A stretch of 20,305 nucleotides of DNA, from assembly GCA_964035545.1 (NCBI GenBank), contig CAXIUT010000157.1, positions 1-20,305 of the forward strand, written 5' to 3'. The position numbers and the translations under genes are program-made. Below the pieces are notes generated by a model. It searched no databases. It was not told the DNA's origin and saw only the letters and a program-made list of their open reading frames with translations. Below are positions 10,345 to 20,236 of this stretch, one piece after another; positions within the stretch are counted from its first letter, which is position 1, and each line of letters begins with the position of its first letter. Origin of the DNA: Bugula neritina (lineage: Eukaryota; Bryozoa; Gymnolaemata; Cheilostomatida; Bugulidae).

Positions 10345-11410
10345 ATGTACAAACAAACTAAATAAAAAGCTAAAAGAGAATAACGATCATCATAGGAGTT
10401 ACTTTTCTAAATTCGTAATCTACTGACTCCTGTACCCAAATAAACTACCCATAAACATATGAATGCAGATGAAATTGAAGATATTCTTAAAGAGTCGTTC
10501 GAGAACTATAAGCTAATCCAAAACAAAAGCTAAAAACCTCATCTAAAACAAAGAGCACAGGAAGCTGTCAACATCGTTCAAACTAAACATCCACAACAGT
10601 TCATTCAGAATTATACATAACAAAAAGTATATTCTGAAATGTTTTTCAACTTAAGAGGACCTCTTCCGGAATAATAATAAGAATCTTTTCAGAGATAAAG
10701 ATAGGAATTGTTAAGGCAAAGAGAAATTGAACTTGAGGAGGATAGAAAAAGAGAATAAATGGTCATTGCTAGCCGTAAAAAGATTTCTCAATTATTAAAC
10801 AAATTAACTTCCTATGTCAGCTATTTCTGAATTCACTATGAGAGAAGGATAAGCAGCTATGCCCTATCTACTGAATCAAGCAGCTGAAAAGCAACATAAA
10901 TCGACTAATAACTTGATTCGATAAGTTGAATAGCTATAATTATAAAATAAGTTTGAAGAACTCAAGAAACATTCTTTGAACCCTTCAAGTAGTTCAAGGT
11001 TAATTAAACAAGGAGATGATATAGTTTTTGAGATCATTGATGAGGATAATCATATCAATGAAAAAGATTTTAAGCATAAAATGGAACAAAATATTCAAAA
11101 TGTTCTCAAACGTTCTCCAAGATTTGTACAGGCTTTTAAGTGTTTATTATAAAAAAATATAGCTCTTAATAAATATCAAAATGAAGATATTTCTTCAATG
11201 AGAAATAGAAATTCTTTGATTCGCAGCGATGCTCTTTACAACTACCCTACTCAAACTCAAATTTATCCTGAAAGTAAGAATCGTCCTTAAACTTTAGCTG
11301 AATTAACTAGATCATATAAAAGCAAGGGAATAGTTTATAAGATAAATCGGAGGAAAAATCAGTATCAAAAGAATAAAAAATTATATCATAAAGAATAGTA
11401 AATAAAATGA
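10345..11410 (+). CDS. Hypothetical protein, one apparent frame change
   Basis: About 354 residues if joined. The first frame runs from ATG 10345 through Gln/Glu/Arg-rich helical sequence (QRQRQELLRQREIELEEDRK) and reaches TGA at 10829-10831. The second frame is convincing from about 10814 (MSAISEFTMREGQAAMPYLL) through to TGA 11408-11410, ending in a basic tail. The total length is one base over a multiple of three. No 19- or 20-nt GT-AG intron fits, so an extra base near 10790-10816, an intron of unusual length, or two overlapping genes are the options. I recognise no family. The lead-in between the HP1-like stop and 10345 is also open in this frame, so the true start could lie further upstream. 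The stop overlaps the ATG of the next gene. Confidence 0.55.
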
Positions 11411-12556
11411 ATGGATAAAGTACTGAATTTCATTCTAAAAAGATCATTCTAAAAGAAGATTAGTTAATTTGGTGTATGTAAGATGAATAAATTACAAAAT
11501 AAAGTAAAAAAAGTTATCTTGATTGTTCAACAAATCAAAGTTATCAAGTGTTATAAAGAAGAAGGAGGCATTCTAAGCAAAACTAAAACTTAAGTTGAGG
11601 TTGTCCATCTTAAAGGAAAAAATAGAGATATTAAATTTGAAAAGAATCATCTTTAAGGAAATTAACTTTATAAATAGCTTTGTATTTTGATGGCTCAAAG
11701 ACTACTACACTTAAATACAATTTTAACTGGCAGTATAAATTAAAAACTAATCGATTTTGTGAACAATCCTAAAGCAAAAACATTCTCTTTAGCATAAAAT
11801 TTTTTTACATGATTACTAAAAATATCCCGACAATAACTATAAACTAATGATAATAAATATCCTTTCAGCTTTATTTCCAATGAGAAACATAAGTAACAAC
11901 TCTTGACCTGAGCAACGTACAATTTAACATCTTATAAACAGCTACAATAATCAAAGGCATCCAGCCGTTAACCAAATTAAAGAAGATATTCTTAGACTAA
12001 ATTTAGTAATTAATCTTTTGGAAGTCTAATGACATTTATATCTAAACTTGTCTGGCAATAGTTAGATATAACTCTTTCTTCTTGTTTTATTAGTGATTAG
12101 CTATTAAATAAAACAAGATAAATTATTATCAAATGCACTAACATACAAAAACTTGATCTATCTGATAACAACATCACGATGAATGGCTTCGGAGTGCTAA
12201 CCTAATTAGTTTCCCAACCTAGAGAACACATGACCTAATTTAAAATCAGCAAATCAAAAATCCAAAATCTGATTACTCTTGGAGAATTCATTCGAAAAGG
12301 ATAGGATTTGGAAGTTATTTATGCCTAAGATTGTGGTTTTAGCTTTGATAGTGATGAGTAAGTATCTTCTTTCTTTAAATGTTGTAGGGAAAGTCATCTA
12401 AAAAAGCTGTCTTTGTTGAAAAATTAATTAGTAAATAATTTACATCCTTTTGAATAGTTTTGGACAACTGAATATCCAAAGGAAATCTAGATGGATGTGG
12501 GTACTTTTGCTGAAAAGACTTCTAGAAATATTCAAGGCAAGTTGTTATAATATTGA
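11407..12556 (+). CDS. Leucine-rich-repeat protein, exon structure uncertain
   Basis: The last part (12024-12556) is a clear ribonuclease-inhibitor-like leucine-rich repeat, with ITLSSCFISDQ, CTNIQKLDLSDNNIT and LKKLSLLKNQLV, ending in a unique tail. Upstream, short LRR-like pieces appear in changing frames: IEILNLKRIIF, RLLHLNTIL, KAKTFSLAQNFF, QPLTKLKKIFLD. Introns that fit are 11548-11567 (20 nt), 11893-11912 (20 nt) and 12006-12024 (19 nt). One slip near 11682-11690 (T run) and an in-frame TGA at 11810-11812, right after a T7 run, remain unexplained; a 19-nt intron at 11682-11700 is an alternative for the first. LRRs of this type are protein-binding scaffolds. The first 45 codons (MNGQSTEFHSKK) show no motif. 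The exact product upstream of 11913 should be treated as provisional. Confidence 0.6.
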
Positions 12557-12787
12557 TTGAATAAAATAATATTAAAGTTTATATTAAATAATATGTGATG
12601 ATAATTAGCTGCGTACAATTGACTTATGATACTATGTTCTGCAATTCTGATCAATAACTTACCCTATCAATATTATTTTACTCTAAAAAATCAATGATCA
12701 AATTGATTTGATTTTAGGTGAGCAACTTGTTGAATGCTTCTTGAAACAATCATCATTGATAGTATTTTATTTAATAAGAAATGTCAA
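12557..12787. other. Gap between convergent genes
   Basis: These 231 bp lie between the stops of the LRR gene and the beta-propeller gene. It is AT-rich and should hold both 3' untranslated regions. I see no gene or structured repeat in it. Confidence 0.6.
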
Positions 12788-14204
12788 TCACTATTTATTT
12801 CTCACATTGTTTAGGGCAGCTTTCAACTTTTATTGTCGCTACAACATTTATTCGAGATTTTATCCTTTGGATTCATACTAGATATCAATGTTTTCTTATT
12901 TATTTGCTTTTAATTCTGCAAAATAGTCTTTCTTATAGCTATTTTACTCTTGATTCAGCTATTAATCTTCGTATTGGATATCTTTCTCGCCTTTATTAGC
13001 ATGACTACAACTTTGCTATGAGAAATCTAAGGGAATTTCTTCAGAACGACTGACTGTTTTCGATAAACTTTGATCTAAAGGTAGCAAATGAATAGTTTTT
13101 CCAGCTATGAGAACGATCAAATTTTAATCAATTGAGATATCAAAAGATGAAAGAACCTAAATATAATAAAAAAAAAACTTGTTTTTGATTTTTATTGAAA
13201 AGAACCTTCAAGCATCCAGCTTTGATTGAAGTATTCACTCCATAGAGAGTTCTATCACTACCCAAAAGAACTAACTGTCCTGAATAGCTAAACTGAAGAT
13301 GTAAAATTGATTGAAAAGGAAGTTAAGCCATATGACATCCTAATTATCCTTCGTTATTTTTATTTAATATGAAAAGCCATCTTGCTTTACCACTAAATAT
13401 AAATAATATTACTGGATTGCAATTGTTTTTCCACAAGTAGAAGCAGCTATTTTCATATCTGGAATGGTAAATGGAAGTTTGAAAAAAGAAAATAACTTTA
13501 GAGAAGAACTTTCTAGCACTCTAACTTATCCATTTCTCAGAAGGATACCAATATAACTATTATTGCCAAGGAAACATGCACCAACGAAGATCTCATCATT
13601 TTTTGCTTTGACTGATTTGATTTTTTGTTTTTTATCAACAAGAAGCACGATTTTGTATTAAGCCAAAAGAGTGGTATCAGTGAGTGAGTTCTTTTGGAAG
13701 TTAACAAGTTTATTGAGACAAGGATTGAATAATCGACATATTTTTTTGTTTTAAAAATGAATATGCAACAGTTCTGAGTTGCTAGCCACAGCTGTAATAG
13801 ATAGACTGCTTTGACCTACTTTAGAGATAGAGTACTATTGGGATGGAATTGTTGAAGTTTACAAGTTGATAAAGTAGAAACAGATTTATCAGTAAGGTGT
13901 AGACATGTTAGTTTTCCTGCTGAATCAAGTAGATAGAGTCTTTATTTATCAATTGTTAGTTTGGATTGAACTAATTATTGAACCTTATCGAGCTGAATAG
14001 TTTTGGAAGTTAGTTCTTTGCCATCTTAATAGAACCTTCCGAATCTAGAAGAAGAAAGCAGACTTGAATGCATTTTATCCAATCAATATGAAATATAGCA
14101 CTTAGATTATTGTAACAGTCATACCTATCAATATATTTTATTAATTTATAATATTTGACCTTGAGTAAAAGATCATTGATGGACGTTTTCAATTACAAAA
14201 ACAT
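12788..14204 (-). CDS. Beta-propeller-like protein, possibly C-terminal part of calpain-like gene
   Basis: About 444 residues in five exons. Introns lie at 14016-14035, 13816-13835 and 13393-13412 (20 nt each) and at 13157-13178 (22 nt, containing a T10 run). All exon phases agree from ATG 14204 to TGA 12790-12788. The product has a repeated beta-strand rhythm typical of WD/Kelch-like propellers: RLYLLDSAGKLTCLHL, SITAVASNSELLHIHF, YIGILLRNGQVRVLES, KTIAIHGKARWLFILN, QLVLLGSDRTLYGV, LIVLIAGKTIHLLPL. A Gln-rich helical tail follows. No clear GH/WD signature is present, so the fold call rests on strand pattern. The ATG overlaps the end of the calpain-like frame by 32 bp in another frame; one base fewer in the T5 run at 14195-14199 would fuse the two into one protein. 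Confidence 0.6.
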
Positions 14205-15012
14205 TCCTAAAGAGTTCAATTATTTCTTTCAGCGACAACTATAGCATTAAAGGATAAATTTTAACTGTCTCAGCTGTTCCATTTAAATAGTATGGTTTCA
14301 GGGCTACTAAAGGTGTTTCTTCTTATCCAAGTTTGAGTTTCTTGTCTGCTTATCCTTCAGCCATTACTACTATAAAATCTTTATTAGTCAAATGATTGTG
14401 AAGTTTTTGGAAAATGTTCTATCTTTATTTCTATGTGTCTCCACAGTGACGTAAACTATTTTTACCTGTTAATTATAACAATATTTGATTGATTCCTATG
14501 TTAAGAATTCCTTTATAACAATATCTGAATTTAGAATATGCCTTTTAGAGGAAAGAATAAGGACTGAAAGAAGCTAAAGGAACTCCATCGATGAAGGGCA
14601 ATAAATTATCAACCAATACATATCTTTTATCTTTTTAGTTGATATAAAATTAGAAGATAAAGGGAACACTGGATTCTAAATATTAACTATTTTACATTAT
14701 TTAAGAGGTTGTAACTAAGGAATGTGCAACTTGAATCCTTCTTTTTGATTGTGAATAGCTAGCAGTTCACATAAAGGTACTACCATACATCTTTTCATTG
14801 GATATTGTCTATTTTAATGCTATTTAGCTGATAAAAAGTTGACTTGCAGATACCTCGTTCCATTTCAGAGTCTCAAGTATTGGCCAACCTTTAGGTAAGA
14901 TATTATCATAGTAAAGAACTGAATAGAGACCATTTGGACTAGCATCATTAGGACCAAAATCTGTATCTATCCACTTTTATCCTTTTTTCAATTGTTTTTG
15001 AATAACATTCAT
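14173..15012 (-). CDS. Calpain-like degenerate cysteine-protease domain
   Basis: Opens with KWIDTDFGPND and LPKGWP..E.LKW, the lead-in seen in ciliate calpain-type proteins. PMKRCMVVPLCELLA stands in place of the catalytic helix GDCWFLSAL: a Cys is present, but Gly-Asp and Trp are lost. KDKRYVLVDNLLPFIDG matches the calpain VVVDDYLP segment, followed by SPYSFLQKAYSKF (EKAYAKL in calpains). The His and Asn regions are unrecognisable (KPYYLNG in place of RNPWG), so protease activity is doubtful. The domain ends with LKEIIELFRNVFVIENV. A 20-nt intron lies at 14676-14695. One extra base, probably in the T5 run near 14850, must be allowed upstream of it. There is no TGA between this segment and the UFL1-like frame upstream. 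Confidence 0.6.
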
Positions 15013-16427
15013 ATTGATGTTCAAACTTTACTCAGTTCTAAGAATGGTTTTACAAGACTTGTATTTAAGGAATGAACTTGAAATTAATCCTTTACTCTGT
15101 GCTAAATCTTTTTCTATGCTCTTTTTTAGTTATTCTAATTTATGAAGTAAAAGATCTAATAACTACTAAGAAAGATTTTCTGCTGACGAATAGTCAGTAT
15201 ATCCACAGTTAAACAACACTTCTTGTAGTTATTGCTGTGTTATAAGCTCAGTTTTTTCTTTTTTACCCTTCTTTTTTGCATCTTTTCCTTTGGGATCAGG
15301 TTTTTTGAAAAAAATAGTATGAATAATTTTATGTTTAAATTAATTTGCAAGTCGATCAAGCCATTAGTTTGAATAGATAAATCCTTAATATAAAAAGTAG
15401 TCTTTTAGTCCACATTTTTCTTAAAGGAAGTAGTGAAGTTCTTTTTAATCCAAGTCGATGGGCATAACTTGACTTAGTTCAAGATATCCTTAACTTTTAA
15501 GCCCAGATGTAACCTGAGCAGCTAGAGTTTCTAGTTTTGTTTATTCGAAATACATGTTATTTATTTTAATAAAATTGTTTTCAAGGTTTTTTTCAATCCA
15601 TTCTTCAGGTTTCATTATCAAAAATTTCTTTCTAAGCATATCTGTATCAATATATCCATTATTTGCAAGGAACTGAGTGACTAATCGCTTTTGATTGAAA
15701 GTAAAATGGGCTGGGATATAGTAGCCATTTGCATATTTGCCTTTTAATTTTCCTTAATCAAGTAGTTATAAGAGTAAAATTTCTGTATTTTTAGGATCAC
15801 TTTCCACTGTTTTATAGAGTACTTCGAATTGTAGAGGGTTATTGATGGCACTTAGAAATCCTAAAATTTTAGCTTTTTCAAGTAAAGTATACTCTTTTGT
15901 AATAAGTTGTTTCCCTGATAATTAAGCTTTAAGTTTTTAAAGGTTTTGAGCAACTAATTTGTCCATAAACTATAGTTTAAGATCATGTTCAATAGCAAGA
16001 TGTTCTAGATCTACTTTACCTTACTCCTATAATTGTTGTTTAAGAGCGATGATCAGATTATCAAAGTACTTATTAGAAAATAAATTAAGACCATTTCTAG
16101 CAATATTTTATCTTTGCATTAACCCATTGACTCTGCTTTCAACTAATTCTGGACCGATGTTAAGTAGTTGTGGAAGCATATCTACATTAAAAGAAAAATA
16201 CTTAATCCTATTTTACCTCTCTACTTGACTAAGCTAGATATTTAAAAATCAAGTTGTGAGGGAGTAATGTATTAGTTATTATCGGTGGTAGGTATAAAAG
16301 CAAAACCTTTATGATGTAGTTTGACCATAATTTAGGCAACTGTCCGTTCAGATAAAGGGTTGGTTTTCTCTTCCTGAACAGACATTAGTTCTCTTTGCAG
16401 CAATTAAAGTTCAAGATCGATGTCCAT
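15013..16427 (-). CDS. UFL1: UFL1-like E3 UFM1-protein ligase, N-terminal part
   Basis: About 465 residues matching the N-terminal winged-helix region of UFL1, the E3 that attaches UFM1 at the ER membrane. Visible correspondences: LSERTVAQIMVKL (human LSERNCIEIVNKL), QYITPSQL (EYITPAQI), RGKIGLNMLPQLLNI.PELVESRV ([25 protein letters not shown]), then QGKVDLEHLAIEHDL and KLKGKYANGYYIPAHF. A 20-nt intron at 16182-16201 (GTATTTTTCTTTTAATGTAG) restores exact spacing with the human protein. The start ATG (MDIDLELQLLQREL) is at 16427. Human UFL1 is near 794 residues; here the C-terminal half is missing and the frame runs without TGA into the calpain-like segment. Either UFL1 is truncated and fused, or its stop is masked by a sequence error. 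A Lys-rich stretch (KPDPKGKDAKKKGKKEK) sits near its end. Confidence 0.8.
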
Positions 16428-16585
16428 GAAATAATGAAATTTATAATATCAACATTGACACCATGATAGATATCAAATAATATTTAAATTCAAAAAATTA
16501 TCATTTTTTAAACTTTAGCTAAATATCTGGTTTTAATGATCAGATATTTAGATTATAATTATATCTTTTGAAAAATATTATAATC
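16428..16585. promoter_or_regulatory. Divergent promoter region of UFL1-like and Pex30-like genes
   Basis: This 158-bp AT-rich gap separates two start codons on opposite strands and must serve both genes. It contains a strong inverted repeat (listed separately) placed 92 bp from the UFL1-like ATG and 35 bp from the Pex30-like ATG. Confidence 0.55.
16519..16551. promoter_or_regulatory. 11-bp perfect inverted repeat
   Basis: CTAAATATCTG (16519-16529) and CAGATATTTAG (16541-16551) are perfect reverse complements separated by 11 nt. It is the best palindrome I noticed in an intergenic stretch here, and its symmetric position between divergent starts suggests a shared dimeric binding site. A transcript hairpin in the Pex30-like 5' leader is the alternative. 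Confidence 0.5.
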
Positions 16586-17968
16586 ATGCGCATCCTTTTT
16601 GACCTCAAAAAAGTCAATGGCAAGTTCAACTATAAAGGACGCATAAGACTCAGACTGAAAGTATATTTTATATAATCAGATTGACTAATCTCTTACTATT
16701 CTCTCGGAATTAAGCAACTACAACAGTGGTAGTTATGCCTTTCTAGAAAAATAAATTGTCAAAATTGTCAAATTTAGCTAACAAGCTTCAGTCTAGATCT
16801 CTCTTTTAGCTGAGACTGGAGTTTTACTCTGTCAAATAACTATATTCTATGCTAAATTTGTATAATTATTATTATTAAGCGTGACTTAAATAGTATCTAA
16901 GTCAGACACTAACAGGAAGTCTATAAAGTTTACTATAAATTGACAGAACTTGCAGACGATGACGATTAGGATCTCATAAGAAATACTCTTATTAGAACTA
17001 GCTCAAATGAAAAAGGTTTTTAGCAATCTCAAGAATCAGGAAAACTGGAAATACTCAAACTAGGAGTATTAATGTATGAATTCGCCCAAAGACTTGACCC
17101 ACTTATTTACATATACAAAGGAATAATCGATATCTTAACTTGGAAAAGTCCATATAAAACGATATCTCTGGGTATTCTACTTACTTTAGTTATCTACAAT
17201 TTGAAAACAACAATAGTCATTGTTGGTTTGTTACTTTATTTCGGAAAAGCTTTTCTCTTCAAGAAACTCTACAAATTACAACCATTTAAAAACATTCATA
17301 AACGAATCATAGTTCCATAATAAAACGCCTATTTTCTTCAACAAAGCATGGACAACTATTGCCTAGTATATTCCAACCTAAATTAATTTCTATTTAATGA
17401 AGACAAAACTGTCCTCATCAACATCATCAATCTTTTTTGTAAATTAGGTATATTTCTCACAATTTTACTCTTCTTCTTTGGAATAGATCATTTAGTCGTT
17501 ATTGGACTATGGACTGTTCTTTTCATGACTAGTCCTTATAGAAATTCAGCTCTCAAATATGTCAAACCGTTGATGCAGTTTGTCGTTGGGTAGTATAGTA
17601 AAATTGTTGATAAAATATCTTTAGGGATATCTAATGTACTTGGTAATGGATCAGAAATTGAAAATAACTATGTGCAAAAGGAATTTTACTTCTATAAATA
17701 TTAAAGATGGTGGGTTCTCAAGGGATGGCTCGATTAAACCAAAAAGTTTTCAGACTAAGACTATGAATGCATAGTTATTCCAAAAGAAGATCCTCCAGAA
17801 GGATGGGCTTGGGTTTAAGAGTGGAAAATCGACCTCTCTGGTGAAATGGATCCAGATGGTTATCAATACACCAACGATATAAAGACTTCTTTCGATGCCA
17901 ATCATACTTTGGCTGTCAGGAGAAGAAGAAAATGGAAAAGGACTTGCCAGCAATTGAAACCTGAATGA
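16586..17968 (+). CDS. Pex24/Pex30-like membrane protein with dysferlin domain
   Basis: A 447-residue protein in three exons, with introns at 16661-16679 (19 nt) and 16860-16879 (20 nt); all phases are clean. Residues ~1-90 form a beta-rich, C2-like segment of uncertain type. Two hydrophobic hairpin regions at about 178-212 and 264-302 look reticulon-like. The C terminus carries the dysferlin/peroxin signature: RRWWV-like RWWVLKGW (361-368), PPEGWAWVQEWKIDL (390-404), DPDGYQY (409-415) and VRRRRKWKR (431-439). Yeast Pex23-family proteins with this layout (Pex30, Pex31, Pex24) sit in ER subdomains that shape membranes and control peroxisome and lipid-droplet formation. That family membership is well supported. 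The precise role in a ciliate is inference. It diverges from the UFL1-like gene and ends 103 bp before the 3' end of the kinase gene. Confidence 0.85.
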
Positions 17969-18071
17969 TAAGCGAGATAAATAGCTTAATTAATAAGTAT
18001 AATCATTTTAATTAAATCTATAATAAAGATACTTGAAATATAAACTAATAAGATAAAATTAACTTTATGAA

Positions 18072-19841
18072 TCAGTTCCCAAAATAGAGTTTAAAGATAA
18101 TTCTTATAATTTTCGAAAGAACATCTGTTTTGCAATTTGACAGCCACATTTTGAGATCAGAATAATCTATTTTATCAGCAGTTATTTTCTTTTCATTGAG
18201 GTAGTCTTCAAAAACTGTTGATATTTATCCATGATTTTCGAATAATTGATTATAAGCATGACATATAACCAACATAGTCATTGTATAATATATTTTATTA
18301 CCTTTTATATTAGTAGATTTAAGTGCATCAATATATTTAGAGTAGGCACTACTTGTTGATTTCCTATAAGATTGCTTGAACTCAGAGAAATCTTTTTCAT
18401 TAATAGTTAGTTGAAATGAATTCAAGAACTCTTTGTTGAATTATGCTATATATTCTTTAAATGGTTCACATTGATCGTAAATGACTATAAATTTTAATTA
18501 GTATTGACAAAGATCCTAATTGATTTCTATTATTAGATCTTTATAAGGTTGAGTATGCGAATATTATTACCATTTAGCACCAGGATATTCTTTGGATAAA
18601 ATTTAAACGGAACATTCTATTCTAAATCTTCTTAGAAGAATCAGATAATATTTATATATATTATAGCTGAGAGATAAACGTTAGGCAGCTTTGAGTACTC
18701 TACCATCATTGATAAATAATTATGCGCTATCTCTAAGATAATCTATTTGATCTTTTTTACCTCCTAGAAGTTGCTATTATTTTGCAAATTATTTTGTATT
18801 TGAGTGAATTCTGCTTAGTTCTACAGGAATATTCTACTATTATTATTCTAATTTAGATTTTTCTTCCTAACTAATCTATTCCTTGATTGGTTTATCTTAT
18901 TTTTCTTTATCTAAAGATTTTTTTTTCTATATTTATCCAGAAGATATTCTAAATATTTTAATTTTTTGACTATACATAATTTTAGATTTCTCTAAAACTT
19001 TAACAAAATGTTTAGCAAAAATAGGGTGTTCCTGGATCTCAGCAAAAGTTATTCTAGTTGTAGGATTGGGATCAAACATTCTTTTAAAAAGATCTTCAAC
19101 ATCAGGAGTACAATTTTAGACTATTTTAAGTTTAGTATGAGAAACAAGTTCTTTATAACTGAAATTTAATGCTGCTTTTTTCAGTTATTTTCCTTTTACC
19201 AATTCACTAGCATTGCGGTTTATTCTAAATGGCATTTGATTATTAAGAAGTTCAAAAAAAATAACACCAAAAGACCACATATCAACTTCAAATCCATACT
19301 CTTATTCTAGAAAAACCTCTGGGGATTTATAATATTCTGTTCCGAGATTGGTTCCCTGTACATCTTTATGCTGTTTGCTAAATCCAAAATCAGTAAGCTT
19401 AAAGGTATATTTTCCATTTTATTCCTTAGCTAAAATATTTTGAGGCTTAAGATCTCTATGAAGATACCCCTAACTATGAAGGTGCTCAAGTCCTCTGATA
19501 ACATCAGAAAGTAGACAAGTTGCTTCCTACAAGTTAAGTGTTTTTAATTTTTTAGTTGACATGTATTTGAAGATATCTCCTCCATTGCAAAACTACATAA
19601 GTAGATATAGGGATTTTTAATCTCTACTTTTCTAAAAAAGTTTAGCAATGTAAGGAGAGTTCATTGTCTACATGCACTTGATTTAATTAACGAGGCATTT
19701 TTGAAGATAGGGATCATTTTTTGTTTGATAAAGAGACAATATTTTAAGAGCATACTCTTTATTCCCTTCCAAAACCAAGTAAACCTTTCCAAAGGCTCCT
19801 GAACCTAGAGTTCTTTTGATTTTTAGCTTTTCGAGAAACAT
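18072..19841 (-). CDS. Serine/threonine protein kinase, ULK/CAMK-like
   Basis: A 589-residue, single-exon protein. The kinase domain (about 1-275) is complete: Gly loop GSGAFGKVY (13-21), ATP-binding Lys33 in YALKIL, catalytic LHRDLKPQNIL (HRD 127-129), DFG at 150-152, activation segment GTEYYKSPE (166-174), DMWSFGVIFFELL and the final Arg of domain XI (TTRIT). HRDLKP with Lys marks a Ser/Thr kinase. The overall look is ATG1/ULK or CAMK-type, families greatly expanded in ciliates. The C-terminal ~310 residues are helical, with a Lys/Gln-rich linker followed by tandem helices (DGRVLKAAQRLSLSYNIYKY) that recall the MIT-like region of ULK/Atg1 kinases; this is weak. ATG 19841 starts one codon before the conserved LEKLKIKRTLG. 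The frame has no slips. Confidence 0.92.
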
Positions 19842-20236
19842 CAGATAATTATATTCTTAAAAAATTAGAGTTGAGTTACATAAATCATAAAGCTTAATAT
19901 TATTTCTACTTATAAATCTATAGTTTAAAATAGAATAAAAATAATATTTATTGATATTTTATTATTCTCATTAATTTTGAACTTTTTAGGATTGATAAAG
20001 ATCGATTAATAAAAGATATTTTTTACATATTTGAAATATTTATTGATTAAATAAAATATTTTAGAGATAATTTAAATAAGAAATAATGTATTAACTAAAG
20101 GTTTTGCTAGAAATAAAGAATTAAAATAGTTTGACTATTAAAGTGATTTTATTTGATAATATTTTAAAACAGGCATAAAATTTTTATAAAAATATTCTGA
20201 ATCTTCAACACATCAATATTTTAAAATAATAAATAT
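19842..20236. promoter_or_regulatory. Subtelomeric upstream region of kinase gene
   Basis: These 395 bp between the kinase ATG and the right telomere are very AT-rich. They must contain the kinase promoter and 5' leader. I see no further gene, repeat family or RNA. Confidence 0.5.

Noticed and set aside
11740-11922. Minus-strand 60-codon frame opposite the LRR gene.
   Set aside because: It is a shadow of the plus-strand LRR gene with no recognisable content.
12781-12999. Plus-strand 72-codon frame.
   Set aside because: It lies opposite the Gln-rich tail of the beta-propeller gene and has no motif; a by-product of few stop codons in this code.
14767-14769. TGA in the calpain-like region, at first read as a recoded internal stop.
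   Set aside because: Using another frame with the 20-nt intron at 14676-14695 gives a better calpain-like sequence (PMKRCMVVPLCELLA) that avoids this TGA.
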